Source: Firmicutes bacterium UBA5449 | GTDB taxonomy: Bacteria; Bacillota; SHA-98; UBA4971 | DNA length: 5,605 bases | NCBI GenBank assembly: GCA_002424305.1 | Contig: DIQZ01000075.1 | Coordinates: forward strand, 358 to 5,962 | Reading direction: 5' to 3' | Shown: positions 1-4,271 of the stretch, piece by piece | Layout of the letters: every line of letters begins with the position of its first letter | Numbering within the stretch: position 1 is the stretch's first letter | The notes under the pieces: generated by a model | The model's database searches: none | The model's input: the letters and a program-made list of their open reading frames with translations, nothing else | Told to the model about the DNA's origin: nothing | Translations under genes and position numbers: made by a program

Positions 1-115
1 ACGTAATACGCGTCAAGTAGTAAAGCACAAAGGCCAAAATCCTTCGCTTGGTGTTTTGGTTCTCATGTGGAGATAGCTCACTGTGTTGTGTATAGTCTAG
101 GCTAGGAGGTTAGAT

Positions 116-271
116 ATGAAAAGAAATGACACGCAGGGTAACATGTCTGAGATGTCCCACCGACTTAAGGATCTGAGCGATGAGAATGCAAGGCTTAAGA
201 AGGTATTAGCGGAGCAGGAAATTGAGAGGGCCATACTTCAAGAGTTGCTTGATTTGGCAAAGCTCAAGTAG
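116..271 (+). CDS. Small coiled-coil protein, resembling the C-terminal zipper of IS3-type OrfA (possible transposase remnant)
   Basis: A 51-residue ORF opens at ATG 116 behind a near-perfect ribosome site (AGGAGG, 104-109, 6-base spacer), so it looks translatable. After a polar N-terminus, residues 17-50 form an amphipathic helix with leucines or isoleucines at heptad-like spacing (motifs DENARLKKVLAEQE and AILQELLDLAKL). The phrase ENARLKK followed by a second leucine-rich stretch is typical of the multimerisation zipper at the end of IS3-family OrfA. The helix-turn-helix that should precede it is absent, and no OrfB or terminal inverted repeat is seen. It could be a decayed insertion-sequence fragment with a fortuitous start, or an independent small coiled-coil protein. 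Its stop abuts the stop of the convergent hydrolase with no bases between them, leaving no room for an intergenic terminator. Confidence 0.5.
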   Translation: MKRNDTQGNMSEMSHRLKDLSDENARLKKVLAEQEIERAILQELLDLAKLK

Positions 272-1423
272 TCAAAGTGGGGTAAACTCGCCTTCTCCCT
301 TTAGATAACAGTCGAAAAATTCAAGGCAGACCTTGTTTATTATCCTGAGGCAGTATCGAGGGTCTGTTGTCGATTTCTGTCCGTTGAATATGCGGGTCAG
401 AAGCGGGCTTGCAAGCGCCAGATCAGTCAGAGAAAAATGCCCTAAGCCGCTGATGTGGACATTAAAGGCAGTTGCATCGGTGTCAGAAAGTAAGGCATGA
501 TTTTCAGCATACTGAGGCCATTCTGCCAGATGGCTCCATGAGCTGTCGGAGTATACATTAAGCACCGGTACGGGATAAATTTCATCTACGAAGGCGAACT
601 CACCGTCCTCAACACCTGTGATGTCGCACATGAATGGAGATTCAAGCGCAATAACCGCGCTGACATCGTCCCTCATTCTACCTATGCCAAGCGCTGCTGA
701 GCCACCGGCAGAATGCCCCATAACACCGATTCTTGCTGTGTTTATGAGCCTGTATGCCGTATCCGCTTCATCGTTTTCGGCTTCTTGAAGGATATGATCT
801 ATCACGAAACTTATGTCGCCCGTGCGTATCTTCATCCACTTTTGATAATATTCATAGCTTTGCTGTCTGTCGGATTTTGCGTCCTCGACGAAGAGTTCAT
901 GCATGTAATCATTATCTATCCACGTGGTATGTCCGTCCTCGTCAGTAGTGGATAAACAATGGTATGTATGGTCGATTGAGCATACAACATAACCGTTGCT
1001 TGCAAGCTCATGGTAGAGAGATTCATTACTTGATTTACTGCTTATACCACCATGTGAAAAAACGATCAGGGGATACACGCCCTGTGCGTTTCCAGGATAC
1101 CACATCTTGACATTCAGCTTTCTGTATTCACCCGTATCCGTATAGATTTCAATTCGATTCATATCTGTGTATGCATAGGCTGTGGTTGCAACCTGATATT
1201 CTCCTGATGTCTCCACCATATTGTACTGGGGAAAGATGATTGCCGGTAGGGTGGCTGCAAACATTAGCACCGTCATTCCTATTGCTTTTAGAACAACACG
1301 TGCTACTTTGTATGGTCTCTTTTCCTCCTTTCTGCGAATCAAGTCAACTGCTCCGATTACGGCCAATATAAGTAGCAAGACAGCCAGAGAGTAGTAACGA
1401 ATGCTCCATTCGATTATTTGCAC
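272..1423 (-). CDS. PAF-acetylhydrolase-like alpha/beta hydrolase with N-terminal membrane helices (main part of a frameshifted gene)
   Basis: This 383-residue serine hydrolase is probably anchored in the cytoplasmic membrane. Two hydrophobic helices are seen at about residues 11-27 and 43-64, followed by the catalytic domain. FSHGG (122-126) is the likely oxyanion-hole strand. GHSAGG (236-241) is the nucleophile elbow with Ser238. GLGHFS places the catalytic His at 329. The acid is uncertain: where PAF-acetylhydrolases and dienelactone-hydrolase relatives carry Asp about 20 residues after the serine, here stands Glu261 (IALES), with Asp267 nearby. The substrate is unknown; a short-chain ester or lipid ester is a family-level guess. 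The start given is GTG 1423, the only standard start codon in this frame, but it has no convincing ribosome site. The frame stays open upstream to 1486 and encodes another hydrophobic segment. That segment continues the piece at 1474-1608, so the true product is probably about 445 residues and this frame is its 3' part. The C-terminus (EFFDCYLKGEGEF) looks complete. Confidence 0.82.
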   Translation of the reverse strand: MQIIEWSIRYYSLAVLLLILAVIGAVDLIRRKEEKRPYKVARVVLKAIGMTVLMFAATLPAIIFPQYNMVETSGEYQVATTAYAYTDMNRIEIYTDTGEYRKLNVKMWYPGNAQGVYPLIVFSHGGISSKSSNESLYHELASNGYVVCSIDHTYHCLSTTDEDGHTTWIDNDYMHELFVEDAKSDRQQSYEYYQKWMKIRTGDISFVIDHILQEAENDEADTAYRLINTARIGVMGHSAGGSAALGIGRMRDDVSAVIALESPFMCDITGVEDGEFAFVDEIYPVPVLNVYSDSSWSHLAEWPQYAENHALLSDTDATAFNVHISGLGHFSLTDLALASPLLTRIFNGQKSTTDPRYCLRIINKVCLEFFDCYLKGEGEFTPL

Positions 1424-1473
1424 AGCAACTAACAGAAGAAAAATCGTAAACGCCGCGATTCTGATAATGCTTC

Positions 1474-1608
1474 TTACTTTTGCTGATTAGATTTGGTAAT
1501 AACGCAGAAAACTGCAAATGCGGTTTCAACAACAACCGCTGTTAGGAATATGAAAATGCCCACTCTCCCGTAGCCCTTCTTTCCTTTGGAACCTTCTCGG
1601 TCAAGCAC
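1474..1608 (-). pseudogene. N-terminal fragment of the hydrolase gene, cut off by a -1 frameshift
   Basis: This 44-codon frame (GTG 1608 used as a nominal start; TTG 1609-1611 is the alternative) encodes a basic stretch (GKKGYGRV) and then a membrane helix (GIFIFLTAVVVE through FAVFCVI), ending KSNQQK and TAA (1474-1476). The hydrolase frame one base away resumes exactly there with VRSIIRIAAF, the beginning of another hydrophobic helix. Joining the frames gives a run of four membrane helices before the catalytic domain, an arrangement I recall from clostridial relatives. One missing G in the AAAAG run at about 1477, or a -1 slip on A-AAG, would join them. A real mutation, a sequencing error and programmed frameshifting cannot be told apart here. 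No good ribosome site is visible, so the true start is uncertain. Confidence 0.6.
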
Positions 1609-1614
1609 CAATAC

Positions 1615-1620
1615 TATAAT
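1615..1620 (+). promoter_or_regulatory. Candidate -10 element (TATAAT) for the LysM gene
   Basis: A perfect TATAAT lies 26 bases before the ATG at 1647, a normal distance for a short leader. No good TTGACA-like -35 is found 16-18 bases upstream (the sequence there is CCTTCT), so the assignment rests on the -10 and position alone. It overlaps the 5' end of the divergent hydrolase gene. Confidence 0.4.
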
Positions 1621-1631
1621 ACATAAATCTC

Positions 1632-1642
1632 AAGGCGGTGAT
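1632..1642 (+). promoter_or_regulatory. Ribosome binding site that fixes the LysM gene start
   Basis: AAGGCGGTGAT differs from the ideal AAGGAGGTGAT at one base. Its core ends 8 bases before ATG 1647. The in-frame GTG at 1638 falls inside this site and therefore is not the start. Confidence 0.75.
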
Positions 1643-1646
1643 AGAC

Positions 1647-2402
1647 ATGGAGGGATATCCACAAGGAAAATTTCTCTACACCGTTCAGCCAGATGATACA
1701 CTGCTGTCTTTGGTCCGGAAATTCCATACTACGGTTTATGCTGTCGAGGTCATGAATCCGGGGGCAGACCTTAATCGGCTTGAGGCAGGGCAAGTCATCT
1801 ATATTTGTCCTGGATATGTTGATTATCCTACGGATTGTCATCCTGTTCATGGGGGGATCAGCAGACGAGAATTGGAATTATCTAATCACCTGCGCATGCT
1901 ATGGGAACAACACATTGCCTGGACTAGGATGTTCATCATAAGTGCAATTGATGATCTGCGAGATCTAGAGCTCGTTACCAATAGACTTCTTCGAAATCCC
2001 AAAGACTTTGAGATGGCATTAAGACCTTTCTATGGAGAAAAAATCGCTTCCAGGTTCAGTGACTTATTGACAGAACATCTTACCATCGCTGCTGAACTCG
2101 TATTTGCAGCCAAAGCCGGTGATGCAGAAGCAGCAGCAGATGCTGAAAGAAGATGGTATGCTAATGCAGATAAAATCGCTTTCTTCCTTGGTAGCATCAA
2201 TCCTTTTTGGTCAGAAGAGGAATGGAGGACAATGCTATATGAGCATTTGGCGCTGACCAAAACCGAAGCTGTTTCCAGGCTCGCTGTGGACTACGAGACT
2301 AATATCGCGGTGTATGATGAAATTGAGGTCCAAGCCTTAGGCATGGCTGATGTGATGACTGAAGGTATTGTTAGACAATTCCCCCGCAAGTTTGCTCAGT
2401 GA
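1647..2402 (+). CDS. LysM-domain protein with a long conserved helical C-terminal domain
   Basis: The product has 251 residues starting at ATG 1647 (ribosome site at 1632-1642). Residues 11-54 form a LysM domain (YTVQPDDTLLSLVRKF, then MNPGADLNRLEAGQVIYICPG), which binds GlcNAc-containing glycans such as peptidoglycan. A linker with CHPVHGG follows. Residues 76-245 are almost wholly helical, with tryptophans and repeated Glu-His motifs: WEQH (86-89), TEH (142-144) and YEH (198-200). I recall the same helical domain as a stand-alone protein in Firmicutes, where databases sometimes label it acetylglutamate kinase; no kinase motif is visible, so that name should not be transferred. There is no signal peptide or membrane helix. 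A LysM protein made without export signal could be assembled on the spore from the mother-cell side, as in SafA-like coat proteins, but this is inference. It is transcribed divergently from the hydrolase, with no partner gene downstream. Confidence 0.85.
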   Translation: MEGYPQGKFLYTVQPDDTLLSLVRKFHTTVYAVEVMNPGADLNRLEAGQVIYICPGYVDYPTDCHPVHGGISRRELELSNHLRMLWEQHIAWTRMFIISAIDDLRDLELVTNRLLRNPKDFEMALRPFYGEKIASRFSDLLTEHLTIAAELVFAAKAGDAEAAADAERRWYANADKIAFFLGSINPFWSEEEWRTMLYEHLALTKTEAVSRLAVDYETNIAVYDEIEVQALGMADVMTEGIVRQFPRKFAQ

Positions 2403-2488
2403 TATTGGGTATTCCTACAGGCAACTGTGGAGTTCGTGGCACACATTGAGGCTAGGCACTAACATGCTAACTTGTTCCCCGGCAATCA

Positions 2489-2578
2489 CTACCGTTCTAA
2501 GTTATGAGCTCTGTGTACCCTGATGGTGTCAAGCATATCCAAGATCATGCGGGCTGTCTGCTTGAGCGTCTTGGCCGG
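2489..2578 (-). other. Short open frame, possible gene remnant between the LysM gene and the toxin gene
   Basis: A stop-to-stop frame of 29 codons encodes a peptide that looks like real protein rather than noise (PAKTLKQTARMILDML, then IRVHRAHNLER). It lacks a ribosome site, and its only ATG is internal (2546-2548). I do not recognise the family. It may be the tail of a degraded gene, possibly from a mobile element. The remainder of 2403-2626 shows no gene and no clear terminator for the LysM gene. Confidence 0.2.
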
Positions 2579-2626
2579 TTATTCAGGATATTCAAGGAGG
2601 GAATATTGGGATGGAGCCTTCGACTC

Positions 2627-3028
2627 TCACGGCTCAATCTTTTTGATTGCGCCGATCCGGTCAAAATGCCTATCAAATGAGTATATCTCCATAATCCCGT
2701 GATTTATCATTTGACTGGCAACAAACGCATCCGACCAGTCAATTCCCTTATCGACATAGATATCGAGAGCATCCAAAGCAACATTCTTATCGGAGAACCT
2801 TAAGCCTCGCATACTCAGTATTGTAGTAATCCACTCTCGGATTTGTTCCCTGGATTGTTTATAATAACCTTCGAGAACCCAAATGATATCTGCCAAGATA
2901 ATATCGGGGAGAATGACTTCTTCACTTCCCGCTTCTACCTTTGCCAGCAATTCCCCGGCCTGTTCCGCCTGGTCTTGAACGTCATTGGTGAGGTATCTCA
3001 GGATAACATTTGCATCAATGATCCGCAC
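2627..3028 (-). CDS. vapC: PIN-domain ribonuclease toxin, VapC type
   Basis: The 133-residue product has the usual VapC length and acts as a Mg2+-dependent endoribonuclease that blocks translation when its antitoxin is lost. The PIN acidic residues are visible: Asp5 in IIDANVILRYL, Asp47 in ILADIIWVLE, Asp100 in IDWSDAFVA and Asp119 in YSFDRHFD. The second position is normally Glu, so Asp47 is a conservative change that may still bind metal; Glu53 in the same helix is the usual extra acid of this subgroup. The start is GTG 3028, which lies inside the antitoxin gene (14-base overlap), implying translational coupling. The target RNA cannot be told from sequence. PIN toxins cut tRNA, rRNA or mRNA depending on type. 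The stop at 2627-2629 is followed by a GAGCC/GGCTC inverted pair without a T-run, so I do not call a terminator. Confidence 0.9.
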   Translation of the reverse strand: MRIIDANVILRYLTNDVQDQAEQAGELLAKVEAGSEEVILPDIILADIIWVLEGYYKQSREQIREWITTILSMRGLRFSDKNVALDALDIYVDKGIDWSDAFVASQMINHGIMEIYSFDRHFDRIGAIKKIEP

Positions 3029-3257
3029 GGTAACGGGCCTCCATCACCTGACTGCGAATAGCTTTAAAGTCCTGTTCACCATCGACCTTGACAACGCCCT
3101 TTAGGGAAGCTATTCCCCCTTGACCAACAGGGACCAGTTTAATGCCGTCTTCAAGTTGAATAATGCGAACATAGCTCGCGTTGCTAATATTGTATTTCCG
3201 CCTGATCTCAATAGGTAAGGTAAGCTGCCCCTTTTTGGATATCTTGGAAAGAGACAT
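3015..3257 (-). CDS. vapB: AbrB/SpoVT-type antitoxin, VapB type
   Basis: This 80-residue protein neutralises the PIN toxin encoded directly downstream and usually represses their shared promoter. Residues 1-46 are a swapped-hairpin AbrB domain, recognisable from SKISKKGQLTLPIEIRRKY and the later EDGIKLVPV strand; it dimerises to bind DNA. Residues 52-80 are the polar tail, expected to wrap around the toxin (EQDFKAIRSQVMEARY). ATG 3257 is preceded by a strong ribosome site (AGGAGGT on the minus strand, about 3264-3271, roughly 7-base spacer). Its TGA at 3015-3017 lies past the toxin start, giving the antitoxin-first overlapping order typical of these operons. The stronger ribosome site here than for the toxin fits the need for excess antitoxin. 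Confidence 0.9.
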   Translation of the reverse strand: MSLSKISKKGQLTLPIEIRRKYNISNASYVRIIQLEDGIKLVPVGQGGIASLKGVVKVDGEQDFKAIRSQVMEARYRADH

Positions 3258-3298
3258 CGTTATTACCTCCTACTAATAGTTGTTTTCCTACTTCTTAG

Positions 3299-3326
3299 AT
3301 TATGTCATACATGGACAGAAAGTAAA
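3299..3326 (-). promoter_or_regulatory. Candidate vapBC promoter
   Basis: On the minus strand a TTTACT -35-like hexamer (3321-3326) and a CATAAT -10-like hexamer (3299-3304) are separated by 16 bases. The distance to ATG 3257 is about 40 bases. Both hexamers are imperfect. The interval also carries an inverted TGTC/GACA pair (3303-3317) that could be an antitoxin operator overlapping the -10. Confidence 0.4.
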
Positions 3327-3344
3327 GCCGAAACAAAACATAAA

Positions 3345-3356
3345 TGGAAGCTTCCA
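3345..3356. repeat. Perfect 12-bp palindrome upstream of the vapBC promoter
   Basis: TGGAAGCTTCCA is fully self-complementary and lies just upstream of the candidate vapBC -35. AbrB-type antitoxins bind short inverted repeats near their own promoters, so it is a candidate operator; that role is inferred from position only. Confidence 0.35.
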
Positions 3357-3386
3357 CTAGATACGGGTGCGGGACTAGGTAAGAAT

Positions 3387-3413
3387 AACCTCCTTCTTTG
3401 TAAGGGGGTTTTT
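3387..3413 (+). terminator. Rho-independent terminator on the + strand with no obvious upstream gene
   Basis: AACCTCCTT pairs with AAGGGGGTT (9 bp, with one T-G pair) around a 6-base loop, and TTTTT lies at 3409-3413. This is a good intrinsic terminator for + strand transcription. The nearest + strand gene upstream is the LysM gene, ending about 985 bases away beyond the opposing vapBC operon. It may therefore end long LysM-gene read-through, or a short unannotated transcript begun at about 3260-3380. Confidence 0.65.
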
Positions 3414-3695
3414 AAGTCTTTGCGGATGTTTCTTCTCAACTCTTAGGAATAGTTGAACAATGAACAATTAGCAGCCAAGGGGACATACAAAATGGGGATA
3501 ATTCCTTCCCTAAACTATATTTGGAAATAGATACATAACTATACAGGATTTATGAAAAATACAGCGAAACGTATTGCTTTAGGTTATATCCTCATAGGGC
3601 AACAGGTGTCTGTTTTCGGTAATATCAGGAAGCCAAGCACTGTGTAAGGCTGTAAATGAATCTGATAGGTTCAGGTAACGAATGGGGGTTGCATG
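3414..3695 (+). other. 282-bp intergenic region before the exported-protein gene
   Basis: No recognised riboswitch, RNA gene or confident promoter is seen. It contains one small ORF (3552-3647, listed separately). It also has a possible nested fold: TATCAG (3623-3628) pairs with CTGATA (3662-3667), enclosing AGCC (3631-3634) and GGCT (3648-3651). The fold ends about 16 bases before the GGGGG ribosome site (3684-3688), so it could be a leader structure; pairing is short and unproven. Confidence 0.3.
3552..3647 (+). CDS. Possible 31-residue membrane peptide or gene remnant
   Basis: ATG 3552 opens a short frame with a basic N-terminus (MKNTAKR), one hydrophobic stretch (IALGYILIGQQVSVFG) and a basic tail ending at TAA 3645-3647. 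This is the pattern of a small single-span membrane protein. Upstream, the same frame is open back to a TAG at 3528-3530 and, before that, another ATG (3492) with 12 codons, which suggests it could instead be the relic of a longer gene. The ribosome site is weak (CAGGA close to the ATG). I do not recognise a family. Confidence 0.25.
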   Translation: MKNTAKRIALGYILIGQQVSVFGNIRKPSTV

Positions 3696-4142
3696 ATGAA
3701 GTTTAAAGAGGTTTTCTCAATTGTTTTGCTGCTCTTACTATTAATAATTCCAGTTTGCCAGGGACAAGGGCTTGGTTTTCTTGATGGTATCGAAGCGAGG
3801 TCGTATTGTGAAGCAATCATTAACCATGTAGCGAAAGGCCAGATTGAAGAGGCTTTCGTTCTTGTTGGCTCCCAATGGCCCTTTCCTGTTGCGGAACTAG
3901 AGCAAGCCCAGGAACAAGCTGAAAAGAACCAGGTGTTTGTTGAGGAAAGATTCGGGCAACCCTGTGGCTACAGGTTGGTCAAAGAAGAGGTAGTGCCTGA
4001 GGTCTGCCTGAGGTATACTTACGTGATCAAATACGAAAAGCACTTGGTTCGCTGGCAATTCGTCTTTTACAAGGCGAAGGATCGCTGGCAGCTAAACTCT
4101 TTTAAATGGGATGACTCCATTGAAGCATTGTTTGGACAATAA
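3696..4142 (+). CDS. Small exported protein of unknown function, NTF2-like in appearance
   Basis: The product has 148 residues. ATG 3696 is preferred over the adjacent ATG 3693 because the GGGGG ribosome site (3684-3688) is then 7 rather than 4 bases away. Residues 1-23 are a Sec signal peptide: basic MKFK, a leucine/isoleucine core, and cleavage likely near CQGQG. Cys21 is not in a lipobox (IPVC), so it is probably not a lipoprotein. The mature part has two helices (about 35-58 and 65-82) and then strongly alternating strands with aromatic residues (LRYTYVIKYE, VRWQFVFYKAKDRWQL). This order suggests a cone-shaped NTF2-like or DUF3887-like fold, which in secreted proteins binds small ligands or partners. 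No catalytic motif is seen. Cys38, Cys90 and Cys104 could form a disulfide. It precedes the autotransporter gene by 129 bp in the same direction; a shared role in the envelope is possible but unproven. Confidence 0.75.
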   Translation: MKFKEVFSIVLLLLLLIIPVCQGQGLGFLDGIEARSYCEAIINHVAKGQIEEAFVLVGSQWPFPVAELEQAQEQAEKNQVFVEERFGQPCGYRLVKEEVVPEVCLRYTYVIKYEKHLVRWQFVFYKAKDRWQLNSFKWDDSIEALFGQ

Positions 4143-4158
4143 ACAGGATTGAATATCA

Positions 4159-4192
4159 AACCTTTAAATTGCCAAAGGTTAAAATTGCTAAA
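4159..4192. repeat. Overlapping inverted and direct repeats in the autotransporter leader
   Basis: AACCTTT (4159-4165) and AAAGGTT (4174-4180) form a 7-bp inverted repeat with an 8-base loop. The 11-mer AAATTGCCAAA (4166-4176) recurs as AAATTGCTAAA (4182-4192) with a 16-base period. No T-run follows on the + strand, so this is not an intrinsic terminator for the exported-protein gene. It may be a regulator binding region. Confidence 0.4.
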
Positions 4193-4197
4193 CCTCA

Positions 4198-4248
4198 ATC
4201 CGGCAAGTCTATATTTAAATGATTCTTAGATAAGGTTACTTGCCGGAT
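4198..4248 (+). repeat. 11-bp perfect inverted repeat (hairpin) before the autotransporter ribosome site
   Basis: ATCCGGCAAGT (4198-4208) and ACTTGCCGGAT (4238-4248) are exact reverse complements around a 29-base AT-rich loop. The right arm ends 7 bases before the AAAGGAGAT ribosome site. In RNA this would be a stable stem in the 5' leader; in DNA it could be a spaced operator. No T-run follows, so it is not a standard terminator. Confidence 0.65.
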
Positions 4249-4255
4249 GCAGGTT

Positions 4256-4264
4256 AAAGGAGAT
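4256..4264 (+). promoter_or_regulatory. Ribosome binding site of the autotransporter gene
   Basis: AAAGGAGAT lies 7 bases before ATG 4272. This spacing selects ATG 4272 over the in-frame ATG at 4278. Confidence 0.8.
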
Positions 4265-4271
4265 AGTCCGA

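Noticed and set aside
34..59. CCAAAA/TTTTGG hairpin near the window start as a terminator
   Set aside because: The stem is only about 6 A/T-rich pairs and no T-run follows on either strand.
2..76. Open frame at the left edge as the end of an upstream gene
   Set aside because: Only 24 codons are visible, without a recognisable motif, and it could be chance.
713..955. + strand frames inside the hydrolase gene
   Set aside because: They are antisense to a well-supported coding region and show no ribosome site or domain.
1638..1640. GTG as the start of the LysM protein
   Set aside because: It lies within the ribosome binding site of the ATG at 1647.
2611..2646. Eleven-codon + strand ORF behind an AAGGAGGG sequence, with a GAGCC/GGCTC hairpin and a T-run, as a leader peptide or terminator
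   Set aside because: The stem is 5 bp with a 12-base loop, and it overlaps the vapC 3' end antisense. No + strand gene follows that it could regulate.
3490..3695. A riboswitch (c-di-GMP, cobalamin or other common class) before the exported-protein gene
   Set aside because: None of the conserved core strings of these classes could be matched; only short generic pairings are present.
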